Program-made: the position numbers and the translations under genes
In this document: positions 39,628-49,378 of the stretch, piece after piece
Position numbering within the stretch: the stretch's first letter is position 1
Layout of the letters: each line of letters begins with the position of its first letter
Source of the DNA: Massilia sp. 9I
GTDB lineage: Bacteria > Pseudomonadota > Gammaproteobacteria > Burkholderiales > Burkholderiaceae_D
Length of the DNA stretch: 64,000 nt
Reading direction: 5' to 3'
Assembly: GCF_902506415.1 (NCBI RefSeq)
Contig: NZ_LR733275.1
Span: 3,251,517-3,315,516, forward strand
Notes under the pieces: model-generated
Seen by the model: the letters and a program-made list of their open reading frames with translations, nothing else
Told to the model about the DNA's origin: nothing
Databases searched by the model: none

Positions 39628-40806
39628 ATGCGACCTGCCAGCCTTACCCCCTTCATCCTCCTGTCGCTGGGCTTCGCCGCCAGCGCTTCCGCCGCCACCC
39701 TGTCTGTCGGCCCGGGCAAGACTTACGCAACGCCCTGCCGCGCCATCGCTGTCGCCAAGGCCGGCGACTTGATCGAAATCGCCGGCAACGTCACCTACAG
39801 CGGCGACGTCTGCACCATTTACGCCAGCAACCTGACCATCCGCGGCGTCAATGGCCGTCCGCGCATCGACGCCGCCGGCAAGAATGCCCAAGGCAAAGGC
39901 ACCTGGGTCGTGGCAGGCAATGACGTGGTCGTGGAAAACGTTGAGATGTACGGCGCGAAAGTGCCTGACCAGAATGGCGCGGCCCTGCGCCTGGAGGGCA
40001 CCAACTTCACCCTGCGTTCGGCCTTCTTGCACGACAACGAGAATGGGATCCTGACGGGCGTAAACCTGAACAGCAAGGTCCTGATTGAATACAGCGAGTT
40101 CGGCCACAATGGCTATGGCACCGGCTATACCCACAACCTGTACATCGGCAACATCGGCAGCCTGACCTTCCGCTACAACTACTCGCACGATGCCCACGTC
40201 GGCCACAACCTGAAGTCGCGTGCCCGCCTGAACATGATCGCGTACAACCGCTTTTCCAGCCTGAACGCCGGCGAAACCGGCACCACCGCAGCCGGTAAGC
40301 CGAGCTACGAGATCGACTTGCCGAACGCCGGCACCTCTTACGTGATCGGCAACGTGATCCAGCAGCCGGCCGCGAACGAGAACCCGACCCTGCTGGCCTA
40401 TGGCGAAGAAGGCGCGAGCAACCCGGGCCACGATCTCTACGTGGTCAACAACACCTTCCTGAACGACAACAGCTCGAGCGGTACCTTCGTGCTGGTTGGT
40501 TCCAGCGTGACCAGCAAGGCCCTTCTGCAGAACAACATCTTCGGCGGCACCGGCGCCCTGACCACCCAGGTCGGCGCCATCGAAAAGACCAACTACCGCG
40601 CGCTTGCGCCGGGCTTCGTCAGCCGCGCCGCCTGGGACCTGCGTCCGACTGCTAATCCGCTGGTGATCGGCGCAGCATCGGTGCCGGGCTATGCGCCGAG
40701 CGGCGTGGGCCTCAAGCCGGGCGCGGAGTATCGCCACCGCGCCTCGGGCGTGAGCCGTCCGCAGGTGGGCACGTTGGACATCGGCGCCTATGAATCAGCA
40801 CTGTAA
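39628..40806 (+). CDS. Secreted right-handed beta-helix protein
   Basis: 392 aa. Signal peptide of about 22 residues with cleavage after ASA. The rest consists of short beta-helix rungs (NLTIRG, DVVVENVEMYG, RFNY-like NYSHDAH, VVNNTFL). Such proteins are pectate-lyase-like or epimerase-like, or only bind polymer; no catalytic set can be assigned. Its promoter carries the box and -24/-12 element shared with the lipoprotein at 31210, so the two are probably co-regulated. Confidence 0.82.
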   Translation: MRPASLTPFILLSLGFAASASAATLSVGPGKTYATPCRAIAVAKAGDLIEIAGNVTYSGDVCTIYASNLTIRGVNGRPRIDAAGKNAQGKGTWVVAGNDVVVENVEMYGAKVPDQNGAALRLEGTNFTLRSAFLHDNENGILTGVNLNSKVLIEYSEFGHNGYGTGYTHNLYIGNIGSLTFRYNYSHDAHVGHNLKSRARLNMIAYNRFSSLNAGETGTTAAGKPSYEIDLPNAGTSYVIGNVIQQPAANENPTLLAYGEEGASNPGHDLYVVNNTFLNDNSSSGTFVLVGSSVTSKALLQNNIFGGTGALTTQVGAIEKTNYRALAPGFVSRAAWDLRPTANPLVIGAASVPGYAPSGVGLKPGAEYRHRASGVSRPQVGTLDIGAYESAL

Positions 40807-41682
40807 GCTGTCTCGCTAAACCAGGCTATTGCGAAGCGCTGCTTCTGTTTTACGGTCTGAATGTAATAAGGGTGGACCGCAAATGTGTTCCACCCTTTAC
40901 TCTTTTAGCTCATGTGATTCGTCTTTCAAACGTCACTCAGCTATACGCTCTTTGACTGCGCTCGACCTGACAGCAATTCGTTCCTGCATAGCCATCTATA
41001 TCGTTATCGATTAGCAGCTCCACGCCAGTGAAACCTCGTAACCGGCGTCTGCTTTTGTCTGCCCGCTAGCCCTCCTATTCGCCATTTGGCTGGTCCCCGT
41101 CTCCCAAGGCACGATCATTAGTGCGGATCAGGTCGGTAACCTAGCTGCTTGGAGCAGCGGTCTGGCTTCTCCTAGGCGGAAAGCGTACTCGTCATACGCA
41201 GACTCGGCTACCTTGCACGGTTGCCTACATGTCTTTTCGGGCTTGAAAACTAGACGGTTACACGATGCCCTCGCTAGACCCAGCACAGCTTCTACTGTGC
41301 AGGAGATTTGGCCTACAGGGAATTTGCTCCTTCTCGCTGCGGCTCATACTCGCCAGTCACAGGCACATGCGCTAGACAACTCTCGAAAATCACCTGTGCT
41401 GCTTCTTCGTAGGCTATCCATGCGCACTTGAGCCTCTAAACTTGCAACGAGTGTTGCATCTGCGCACAATCCTGTTACTCAGCAATGCAAACTGTTAGTA
41501 TAGCTGTTTGCTTTAGTGCAATAAAACAACAACATTTATCTTTAAATTTTGTTGACAACGCTTCGATTTACTTGCCCATAGTTCACGAGAAATGCATAGC
41601 GGTGATCATATTGTTGCAAATTTGCAATTATTCTGCTGAGAGCATTAGGAGTAATAATATCGGCCAATCCAAGAATCGTTTC
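40807..41682. other. Long non-genic, AT-richer stretch with a possible gene remnant
   Basis: 876 bases. After the terminator at 40868-40898 there is no supported gene. One frame stays open for about 130 codons (roughly 41041-41431) and starts with a hydrophobic stretch (L-A-L-L-F-A-I-W-L-V-P-V), but has no start codon or family match I recognise; it could be a decayed membrane-protein gene. The last part is very AT-rich and probably contains the promoter of the gtrA-like gene. Confidence 0.3.
40868..40898 (+). terminator. Hairpin terminator of the beta-helix gene
   Basis: A 9-base stem AAGGGTGGA/TCCACCCTT with a 12-base loop, followed by TACTCTTTT. The T-run is interrupted, so it is a moderate terminator. 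Confidence 0.55.
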
Positions 41683-42057
41683 ATGCCTTACGGTGGGGCA
41701 CAGTTTGCCAAGTTCCTTCTCGCTGGGGGTACTGGAACAGCATTGCACTATTTAATATTTGCCGCGCTCGTATCTATGCTGGGTATTACACCTGGCCCAG
41801 CTGCATTCGTAGGTGCTGCAGCCGGTGCGTGCATCGTCTATTCCTTGAATCGCCGCTTTACCTTCGCTAGTTCCCCCCCCCACCTTACGGCCCTGCCACG
41901 CTTCATTGCATTGGCCTTTATCGGCGCCTTGTCGAATGGCATAGCGGTTGGCATGTTGAGCAGCCTCGGCATCAATTTTTTGTTATCGCAATTTATGGTG
42001 TCTATCATTATTTTGATCATTAATTTCATCGTGAGTAAGATATGGATCTTCCGGTAG
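41683..42057 (+). CDS. GtrA family membrane protein
   Basis: 124 aa with four membrane helices and the GtrA pattern: Q-F-A-K-F-L-L-A-G-G at the N-terminus and S-L-N-R-R-F-T-F in the middle, ending K-I-W-I-F. GtrA proteins are proposed flippases for polyprenyl-phosphate sugars. Start at ATG 41683; the in-frame upstream stretch is AT-rich and not GtrA-like. It overlaps the next gene by 16 bases. Confidence 0.88.
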   Translation: MPYGGAQFAKFLLAGGTGTALHYLIFAALVSMLGITPGPAAFVGAAAGACIVYSLNRRFTFASSPPHLTALPRFIALAFIGALSNGIAVGMLSSLGINFLLSQFMVSIIILIINFIVSKIWIFR

Positions 42058-43082
42058 CATCCATGGCGAACAGCCTTCAGTATCCTGGTCTGACGCCCCG
42101 GTCAGCAGGCTTGATTCCTACTGTTTCGGTAGTCGCTCCCGCCTATAACGAGCAAGAGGTACTTGGTGAATTTTATCGCCGGGTAGCTGCCGTTCTATCC
42201 GGTTTGGGATGTGAGTATGAAATCGTATTAGTCAACGATGGCAGCCGCGATCAAACCTTGGCACTAATGCACGCCTTGCACGCACAAGATCCGCGTGTTA
42301 CGGTCGTTGATCTGTCACGGAACTTTGGCAAAGAGATCGCACTAAGCGCAGGCTTAGACCATACTAAGGGCGAAGTCGTGGTTGTTCTTGATTCCGACTT
42401 GCAGGATCCGCCAGAGCTGATTCCACAAATGCTTGACCTCTGGCGCCAAGGCTATGACGTCATATATGGAACGCGTACCGTGCGCGACGGTGAGACGTGG
42501 TTTAAGAAAACCACAGCTAATTACTTTTATCGTTTGATCAAGAAGGTCAGCCGAGTCGACATCCCGAAAGATACTGGGGACTTTCGACTAATGTCACGTC
42601 GAGCCGTTGCTTCGCTGTCGAGGCTGCGCGAGGAACATCGGTTCATGAAGGGCTTGTTTGCCTGGATCGGATTTCCTTCCAAGGCGCTTCCTTACCGGCG
42701 CGATCCACGTGCGGCTGGGGAAACGAAATGGAACTATTGGAAGCTTTGGAACTTCGCGATCGAGGGAATTACTTCATTTACAGTTGCTCCACTCAAGATT
42801 AGTACCTATCTCGGCCTGCTCGTCGCGGTCCTGTCCCTGATATACGCAGCCTTCGTGATATGGAAGGCCTTAATATATTCCGACCCGGTGCGCGGGTATC
42901 CATCGTTGATGGCAGTGATTTTGTTTCTTGGCGGCGTACAATTGATATCGGTCGGTTTACTGGGCGAGTATGTTGGTCGCATCTTTAATGAAGTAAAACG
43001 CCGGCCGCTGTATCTCGTCAACCGTCGACTCGACTCCACGCTGCCCGGATCCTGCGCAGGAACGACGGACAACGCAGCATGA
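42042..43082 (+). CDS. GtrB-like polyprenyl-phosphate glycosyltransferase (GT2)
   Basis: 346 aa. N-terminal GT-A domain with SVVAPAYNEQEV, VNDGSRD and DSDLQDPP, then two C-terminal membrane helices. This is the layout of dolichol-phosphate-mannose synthase/GtrB enzymes, which load a sugar on undecaprenyl phosphate. ATG 42042 is used; ATG 42063 is possible. It overlaps the GtrA-like gene upstream and the membrane protein downstream (ATGA at 43079-43082). Confidence 0.9.
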   Translation: MDLPVASMANSLQYPGLTPRSAGLIPTVSVVAPAYNEQEVLGEFYRRVAAVLSGLGCEYEIVLVNDGSRDQTLALMHALHAQDPRVTVVDLSRNFGKEIALSAGLDHTKGEVVVVLDSDLQDPPELIPQMLDLWRQGYDVIYGTRTVRDGETWFKKTTANYFYRLIKKVSRVDIPKDTGDFRLMSRRAVASLSRLREEHRFMKGLFAWIGFPSKALPYRRDPRAAGETKWNYWKLWNFAIEGITSFTVAPLKISTYLGLLVAVLSLIYAAFVIWKALIYSDPVRGYPSLMAVILFLGGVQLISVGLLGEYVGRIFNEVKRRPLYLVNRRLDSTLPGSCAGTTDNAA

Positions 43083-44749
43083 TTGCACTACGTTCCTTCG
43101 TGTTCAGCACTTTGTTGCTTAGCACTGTGATCATTCTTCTGTGGCTGCAACCGCTGTTGACATTGCGTCTCCACCCAAGTGATGCTTACATGCACCTGTT
43201 ATGGGCGGATCAGTTTTATTCGGCCTTGTCGGAAGGGATTTTAATGCCGCGGTGGGCTCCAATGAGCTTCGATGGATTAGGCGATCCGACCTTCGTATAC
43301 TACCAGCCACTGTTTTACTATATTGACAGCGTTTTCCAATTCTTAGGTGCAAATTCGCATTATGCTCTGCTGTTGACGGCGCTCGTGGCTCACGGACTCC
43401 TCGCAACGATGAGCTATCGCCTTATTGCCGACTATTGCACACAGCGTTGGGCTCTGGTGGGGTCTGTTTTCGTAATTCTATCCCCATCCTTGTTGTTCGT
43501 TGCGTTTGCCATGGGATTTTTCCCATGGATGCTCGGAATACCCTTGAGTGCAATGTTTGTTATCGAAAGCATGCGTCCAAAGCCGCGCATAATGTACTTG
43601 GCCATTCTGCTGTGCTTTACGGTCCTCGCACATTTGCTCAGCGCACTGATCGCGTTAACTTGTGCATTCCTTTCCCGGCTCTTGATCCATGGACTCAGCC
43701 GACAATCTCTGCAAATGAATCTTGGCTGGGGGCTTGCCATTGTGGGGGGCCTGGGTCTGACGGCCTTTTTTCTCTATCCGGCACTTACACAGCTGCACCT
43801 CATCAACCCAGACGGTTGGACTGCTCACAAAACCTTCGACTGGCGCAGTGCCATGCTTTTCCCCACCTTTACTGCGGCCTTGTTTGGCCCCCGCTGGCTC
43901 ACTTTCCAATGGTTTTTACCCGTGGTCGTACTTGGAATGGCGGTCATAGTCGTGGTCGGTGAACGCGGACGAGGCATCGTCGGACGAAAGGGTCCTGCCT
44001 ATTGCTTGGCTGTCGCAGCCCTAGTGGCACTGGCATTGGGAAGCGAACTTGCATTCCCGCTATATTTACTAGTACCGCCGATGCAAAAACTTCAATTCCC
44101 ATATCGCTACCTGCCGCTGGCAGCAATATTGGCAAGCCTCGCGTTGGTACTGCATTTTGGTCAGGTCTCGTGGCGATCCTGGAGCAAAGCGGGACGCGTA
44201 GTAATTACTTTGTTGTTAGTGCTCTACGGCGTCCAAGCATTCGCGGTGCAATGGAAGTTATACCAGCATGGCCAACGCCTGCATGAGATTGCATGGTTTG
44301 CAAACAGTCGGGTTGGCCAGAGCGAGTATTTGCTTGCATCTCGAGGTCCACATTGGGAGCAATACATCAAAGATGGCAAGTTGACTGGGGAATGTGCAAG
44401 ACTCAGTATCCGTTGCGAGGAGCCTGCCGTACAACGCACCCACGGGTTCCAAGCAACGATCGATACCAATCGCGCAATAACTCTGCGCTTACCTGTATTC
44501 GCCTACCCTGCTTGGGGGATAACTGTAGACTCCCAAGCACAAGCGCTTGTGTTAGATCCTGATACTGGCTTGGTGTTGGTGACTCTGCAACCTGGGCACC
44601 ACGAGGTTCAACTGCATTGGGAGGGTTTACCGGCTGAACATGCAGGACGTTTGATTACCCTGATCGTCATCTTCTTCTTTGCCTTGTTGCAATCTATGCT
44701 ATGGCTGCGCAAGCATCACGCGACCAAGGTAACAAGGTTGCTAACCTAG
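43079..44749 (+). CDS. Polytopic GT-C-like glycosyltransferase (GtrC position)
   Basis: 556 aa with about ten membrane helices and a C-terminal periplasmic domain. An acidic pair follows the first helix (H-P-S-D-A-Y), and Y-Y-Q-P-L-F-Y-Y is in the first loop, as in GT-C enzymes that use polyprenyl-phosphate sugars. In GtrABC systems the third gene makes the specific glucosylation and is the least conserved, which fits. The three genes are AT-richer than their surroundings, suggesting acquisition by transfer. Confidence 0.75.
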   Translation: MIALRSFVFSTLLLSTVIILLWLQPLLTLRLHPSDAYMHLLWADQFYSALSEGILMPRWAPMSFDGLGDPTFVYYQPLFYYIDSVFQFLGANSHYALLLTALVAHGLLATMSYRLIADYCTQRWALVGSVFVILSPSLLFVAFAMGFFPWMLGIPLSAMFVIESMRPKPRIMYLAILLCFTVLAHLLSALIALTCAFLSRLLIHGLSRQSLQMNLGWGLAIVGGLGLTAFFLYPALTQLHLINPDGWTAHKTFDWRSAMLFPTFTAALFGPRWLTFQWFLPVVVLGMAVIVVVGERGRGIVGRKGPAYCLAVAALVALALGSELAFPLYLLVPPMQKLQFPYRYLPLAAILASLALVLHFGQVSWRSWSKAGRVVITLLLVLYGVQAFAVQWKLYQHGQRLHEIAWFANSRVGQSEYLLASRGPHWEQYIKDGKLTGECARLSIRCEEPAVQRTHGFQATIDTNRAITLRLPVFAYPAWGITVDSQAQALVLDPDTGLVLVTLQPGHHEVQLHWEGLPAEHAGRLITLIVIFFFALLQSMLWLRKHHATKVTRLLT

Positions 44750-45092
44750 TTTTGTCCGAACAGTCGCTGGATAGTTGTACATTGGCGTCACGCAGGCCTG
44801 CGATACAGATATGGCATGTCTCCGAAGCACAATTGCTCGACAGTCTGGCAGTAGAAAGCTTCTTCGCTATGCCTAAATCAAGTCGCCTGCCAGAAAATCT
44901 TCGGTAGTGCCACCAAGTTACGCGGTGCATGGTTAGCTATATTCGCTATAAATCAAAACCGAAGTAAGATCAAAACTGATGGCCTGAGTCCCGTTTATTA
45001 CAGGACTCAGGCTCGGCCGCCCGAGAACTCAACTGTCAAATTTCGAGGTCAGTTCAATGAGCGTCCCTTTTGCTTCGTTTTAGTTCCGGTGC
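44750..45092. other. Intergenic region between convergent units
   Basis: About 340 bases between the GT-C-like gene and the M13 peptidases. It holds a 10-base hairpin at 44982-45012; no gene supported. Confidence 0.5.
44982..45012. terminator. Inverted repeat between convergent genes
   Basis: Perfect 10-base stem GCCTGAGTCC/GGACTCAGGC with an 11-base loop. No T-run on either side, so the terminator role is uncertain, but its position between convergent units fits. Confidence 0.4.
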
Positions 45093-47153
45093 TTACCAGA
45101 TAATCACGCGCTCCTGCGGCGCCAGGTACATCTTATCGCCTGCCTTCACGCCGAAGGCTTCGTAGAAGCCCGGCTGGTTCTTCAGGGTGCCGTTGGCGCG
45201 GAACTGGGCCGGCGAGTGCGGGTCGGTCTTGACCTGGGCGATCGCCGCCGGTTCGCGCATCTTCGCGCGCCACACCTGGCCCCAGCCCATGTAGAAGCGC
45301 TGGTCGCCCGTGAGGCCCTTGATCACCGGCGCCTGCTTGCCCTTCAGCGACAGCTTGTAGGCCTTGTAGGCGATCGCCAGGCCCGAGTTGTCGCCGATGT
45401 TCTCGCCCAGGGTCAGCTCGCCGTTGACGTTGTAGCCCGGCAGCGGGCTGTAGCCGGCGTACTGCTTGATCAGCACCTTGGTCTTCTCGCCGAAGCGCTT
45501 GCCGTCTTCCTCGGTCCACCAGTTGCGCATGTTGCCATCGCCGTCGTACTGCGAACCCTGGTCGTCGAAGCCGTGGCTGATCTCATGGCCGATCACGGCG
45601 CCGATGCCGCCATAGTTGACCGCGTCGTCGGCCTTCGCATCGAAGAACGGCGGCTGCAGGATCGCAGCCGGGAACACGATCTCGTTCAGTTCCGGGTTGT
45701 AGTAGGCGTTGATGGTCTGCGGGGTCATGCCCCATTCGTCGCGGTCGATCGGCTTGCCCAGCTTGTTCAGCTCGCGGTTCGACTCGACGGTGCGCGAACG
45801 CATCACGTTGCCCACCAGGTCGTCACGCTTGACGGTCAGGGCGGAGTAATCCTTCCACTTGTTCGGGTAGCCGATTTTCGGGGTGAACTTGGCCAGCTTG
45901 GCCTGGGCTTCCTTCTTGGTGGCGGGGCTCATCCAGTCCAAGGTATCGATCGACTGGCGGTAGGCTTCCAGCAGGTTCTTCACCAGCACTTCCATGCGCG
46001 CCTTGCGTTCGGCGGGGAAGTGCTCCTTCACGTACAGCTTGCCGACCGCATCGCCCAGCGAACCTTCGATGGTCGACACCCCGCGCTTCCAGCGCGGTTC
46101 CAGCTTCGGCGCGCCGGACAGCGTGGTGCCGTGGAAGGCGAAACGCTGGTCGACGAATGGCTTCGACAGGTAGTTGGCATAGCCGTTGACCAGGTGCAGC
46201 TGGAGGTAGGCCTTCCAGGTCTCGAGCGGCACGCGGTTCACGACCTCGGCCACGCCCTTCAGGTAGCTCGGCTGGCTGACGATGACATAGTCGGTCTTGC
46301 CCTTGATGCCCGATTCAGTCAGCCAGGCGTCCCAGGCGAAGCCCGGCGCCAGTTCGTTCAGCTTGGTGAGCTCGACCCTGTTGTAGGTCTTGACCGGGTC
46401 GCGGTTCTCGACCTTGGTCCACTGGACCTTGGCCAGTTCGGTTTCCAGCTCGACGATGGCTTTTGCGTTGGCGGCGGCGTTCTGGTCGCCCGACAGCGCT
46501 AGCATCTTCTCGACGTGCTGCTGGTACTTGGCGCGGGTGTCGGCCAGCTTGGCATCGTCCGTTTTCAGGTAGTAGTCGCGGTCCGGCATGCCCAGGCCCG
46601 TCTGCACCAGGTCGGCCACGTACTTGGTCGAGTCCTTGGCATCCTGGTGGATGTAGAAATCGTAGGGCGTGGTGACGCCGATGCGGCCCAGGCGCGCGAA
46701 GGTCGCCGGCAGTTCGGCCTTGTCCTTGATGGCGGCGATTTTCGCCAGTTCGCCCTTGAGCGGGGTGATGCCCAGCTGCTCGAGGCGCGCTTCGTCCATG
46801 TAGCTGGCGAAGAAGTCGCCGATCAGCTGCTGTTCCGAGCCGGCGCGGGCGTTCTTGGTCGCCGCCGACTTCTCGATGATGGCGCGCAGCTGCGGCTGGG
46901 TGTCGTCGTGCAGCTTGTGGAAGGCGCCCCAGCTCGACTTGTCGGACGGGATTTCGACGGTTTTCAGCCACTTGCCGTTCAGGTGTTCGAAGAAGTCGTC
47001 CTGGGCGCGCACACCCGGCTCGACGTATTCGAGCGCGATGCCCGCCGCCAGAGGCTTGGCCTTGGCGCCGCCGGCGGCGTTCTTGGTGGATTCGGCCTGG
47101 GCCATCGAGGCGACCAGGATCAGCGCCGCGGCGCTGAGGAGATGTCGTTTCAT
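45093..47153 (-). CDS. M13 family zinc metallopeptidase (PepO/neprilysin-like), copy A
   Basis: 686 aa with a signal peptide (about 20 residues ending AQA). The zinc site is H523-E-I-S-H in IGHEISHGFDD, with the third ligand in GENIGD and C-terminal P-H-S-P-A-Q-F-R. Length and motifs match full M13 peptidases, which cut peptides shorter than about 5 kDa. It would act in the periplasm or outside. It lies 91 bases downstream of its paralogue and may share its transcript. Confidence 0.93.
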   Translation of the reverse strand: MKRHLLSAAALILVASMAQAESTKNAAGGAKAKPLAAGIALEYVEPGVRAQDDFFEHLNGKWLKTVEIPSDKSSWGAFHKLHDDTQPQLRAIIEKSAATKNARAGSEQQLIGDFFASYMDEARLEQLGITPLKGELAKIAAIKDKAELPATFARLGRIGVTTPYDFYIHQDAKDSTKYVADLVQTGLGMPDRDYYLKTDDAKLADTRAKYQQHVEKMLALSGDQNAAANAKAIVELETELAKVQWTKVENRDPVKTYNRVELTKLNELAPGFAWDAWLTESGIKGKTDYVIVSQPSYLKGVAEVVNRVPLETWKAYLQLHLVNGYANYLSKPFVDQRFAFHGTTLSGAPKLEPRWKRGVSTIEGSLGDAVGKLYVKEHFPAERKARMEVLVKNLLEAYRQSIDTLDWMSPATKKEAQAKLAKFTPKIGYPNKWKDYSALTVKRDDLVGNVMRSRTVESNRELNKLGKPIDRDEWGMTPQTINAYYNPELNEIVFPAAILQPPFFDAKADDAVNYGGIGAVIGHEISHGFDDQGSQYDGDGNMRNWWTEEDGKRFGEKTKVLIKQYAGYSPLPGYNVNGELTLGENIGDNSGLAIAYKAYKLSLKGKQAPVIKGLTGDQRFYMGWGQVWRAKMREPAAIAQVKTDPHSPAQFRANGTLKNQPGFYEAFGVKAGDKMYLAPQERVIIW

Positions 47154-47201
47154 GCGGTTCTCTCGTTCTATGTCTGTCGTTGTTGTCGTTATAAGTGAAA
47201 C

Positions 47202-47227
47202 GGGCCGGCACTGTGAAGCGCCGGCCC
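47202..47227 (-). terminator. Hairpin between the two M13 peptidase genes
   Basis: Stem GGGCCGGC/GCCGGCCC with a 10-base loop. On the minus strand it is followed by only three T, so it is probably an attenuating or stabilising hairpin between the genes. Confidence 0.4.
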
Positions 47228-47244
47228 GTGGACCTGCCAGGTGA

Positions 47245-49296
47245 TTACCAGATCAGCACGCGATCTTGCGGCGCCAGGTACATCTTGTCGCCCGGTTTCA
47301 CGCCGAAGGCCTCGTAGAACTCCGGCATGTTCATCACGGTGCCGTTGGCGCGGAACTGGCCCGGCGAGTGCGGGTCGGTCTTGACCTGGTTGATCTGCTG
47401 CGCTTCGCGCATCTTCGAACGCCACACCTGGCCGAAGCCCATGAAGAAGCGCTGGTCGCCGCTCAAGCCGTCGATCACCGGGGCCGGCTGGCCGTGCAGC
47501 GAGATCTTGTAGGCCTTGTAGGCGATCGACAGGCCGGCGTTGTCGCCGATGTTCTCGCCCAGGGTCAGTTCGCCGTTGACGTTATAGCCCGGCAGCGGCG
47601 AGAAGCCGTTGAACTGCTTGACCAGCTTGTCGGTGCGGGTCTTGAACGCGGCGCGGTCGGCATCGGTCCACCAGTCGCGCAGGTTGCCGTCGCCGTCAGA
47701 CTGGCTGCCCTTGTCATCGAAGCCGTGGCCGATTTCGTGGCCGATCACAGCGCCGATCGCGCCGTAGTTAACCGCGTCGTCGGCGCGCATGTCGAAGAAC
47801 GGCGGCTGCAGGATGGCGGCCGGGAACACGATCTCGTTGGTGGTGCTGCGGTAGTAGGCGTTCACGGTCTGCGGCGTCATGCCCCATTCGGTGCGGTCGA
47901 CCGGCTTGCCCAGCTTGTTCAGCTGGTAGTTGTAGCGGAAGGTCGCGGTGCGCATCGCGTTGCCGACCAGGTCGTCACGCTTGATGGACAGCTTCGAGTA
48001 GTCGCGCCACTTATCCGGATAGCCGATCTTCGGGGTGAACTTGGCCAGCTTGGCGCGGGCTTCCTTCTTGGTGGTCGGGCTCATCCACTCGAGGTTGTCG
48101 ATCGACTGGCCGTAGGCGACGATCAGGTTCTTCACCAGCTCTTCCATGCGCGCCTTGCGCTCGGCCGGGAAGTGCTCCTTCACGTACAGCTTGCCGACGG
48201 CTTCGCCCAGTGCGCTCTCCACCGTGCCGACGCCGCGCTTCCACAGCGGGGCCTGCTCCGCCACGCCCGACAGGGCGGTGCCGTAGAACGAGAAGCTCTG
48301 GTCCACGAAGGCTTTCGACAGCAGCGGCGAGAATTCGCGCAGCAGCTGCCACTCGAAGTAGGACTTCAGGGTCGACAGCTCGGTCTTGGCCAGCACCTCG
48401 TTCAGGCCCTGGAAGTAGCTCGGCTGGTTGACGATGACGGTGTCGACCTTGTTGCCGATGCCCGACGCGCCCAGCGCCGCCTTCCAGTCGTAGCCAGGTG
48501 CCAGCTTGCCCAGCTCGGCCACGCTCATCTTGTTGTAGCGCTTGACCGGGTCGCGGTTCTCGACGCGGGTCCACTGCACCTTGGCCAGCTCGGTCTCGAA
48601 ATCGACGATGGCCTTGGCCTGGGCCGCTGCGTCCTTTTCACCGGCCAGGGCCAGGGTCTTCTCGACGTGGGTCAGATACTTGGCGCGCACTTCCGCCAGC
48701 TTGGCGTCGTCCTGCTTCAGGTAGTAGTCGCGGTCCGGCATACCCAGGCCGCTCTGCGAGATGTACACGACATGCTCGGTCGACTTGCGCATGTCCTGGC
48801 TGACGTAGATGCCGTAGGGGGTCGACACGCCGATTTTCGACAGGTGCGCGACCAGGGTCGGCAGGCCTTTCTTGTCCTTCAGGGTGCGGATCTTCTGCAG
48901 CTCGCCGTTGAGCGGCTTGGTGCCCAGGGCTTCGCGGCGCGCTTCATCCATGTAGCTGGCGTACAGGTCGCCGATCTTCTGGGTCTCGGACCCAAGCTTG
49001 GCCGACTTGTCGGCCTGCGCCGCCTCGATGATCGACTTGATCTGCGGCGTGGTGTCGTCGCGCAGCTTCATGAAGGTGCCCCAGCTCGCCTTGTCGCTCG
49101 GGATCTCGGTCTCTTTCAGCCACTTGCCGTTCAGGTAGGTGAAGAAATCGTCCTGCGGGCGCACGCTGGTGTCGATGAACTGGGTGTCGATGCCCGAGAC
49201 CGGCGCGCCGGACGGCTTGGCCGGGGCGTTATCGGCGGCGTTGGCGAAAGCTGCCATCAGGGACAGCGTCAGGGTGCTCAAAAGGATTCGCTTCAC
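47245..49296 (-). CDS. M13 family zinc metallopeptidase (PepO/neprilysin-like), copy B
   Basis: 683 aa, signal peptide of about 20 residues (ending ANA). Zinc site H520-E-I-G-H, third ligand in GENIGD, and the same C-terminal block as copy A. The two copies align end to end with many substitutions, so this is an old tandem duplication. A minus-strand terminator (49337-49362) lies upstream, so its promoter must be in the 40 bases between or be read through. Confidence 0.93.
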   Translation of the reverse strand: MKRILLSTLTLSLMAAFANAADNAPAKPSGAPVSGIDTQFIDTSVRPQDDFFTYLNGKWLKETEIPSDKASWGTFMKLRDDTTPQIKSIIEAAQADKSAKLGSETQKIGDLYASYMDEARREALGTKPLNGELQKIRTLKDKKGLPTLVAHLSKIGVSTPYGIYVSQDMRKSTEHVVYISQSGLGMPDRDYYLKQDDAKLAEVRAKYLTHVEKTLALAGEKDAAAQAKAIVDFETELAKVQWTRVENRDPVKRYNKMSVAELGKLAPGYDWKAALGASGIGNKVDTVIVNQPSYFQGLNEVLAKTELSTLKSYFEWQLLREFSPLLSKAFVDQSFSFYGTALSGVAEQAPLWKRGVGTVESALGEAVGKLYVKEHFPAERKARMEELVKNLIVAYGQSIDNLEWMSPTTKKEARAKLAKFTPKIGYPDKWRDYSKLSIKRDDLVGNAMRTATFRYNYQLNKLGKPVDRTEWGMTPQTVNAYYRSTTNEIVFPAAILQPPFFDMRADDAVNYGAIGAVIGHEIGHGFDDKGSQSDGDGNLRDWWTDADRAAFKTRTDKLVKQFNGFSPLPGYNVNGELTLGENIGDNAGLSIAYKAYKISLHGQPAPVIDGLSGDQRFFMGFGQVWRSKMREAQQINQVKTDPHSPGQFRANGTVMNMPEFYEAFGVKPGDKMYLAPQDRVLIW

Positions 49297-49336
49297 GGAA
49301 TGGTCCTCGAATGCTAGGGAATTGCTGGGGTTTGTG

Positions 49337-49362
49337 AAAAAGCGGCCGGCTTGTGGCCGGTC
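49337..49362 (-). terminator. Minus-strand terminator upstream of the M13 genes
   Basis: Stem GGCCGGC/GCCGGTC (one G-T pair) with a five-base loop, followed two bases later by five T on the minus strand. It lies 17 bases after the stop of a short frame ending at 49379. Confidence 0.5.
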
Positions 49363-49378
49363 TTCAGGATGTGCGCCA

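Noticed and set aside
44694..44930. A 78-codon minus-strand frame near the GT-C-like gene
   Set aside because: It overlaps the end of that gene, has no ribosome site, and no family could be recognised.
47266..49317. A 683-codon open frame on the plus strand
   Set aside because: Antisense to the M13 peptidase copy B over its whole length, with no domain features.
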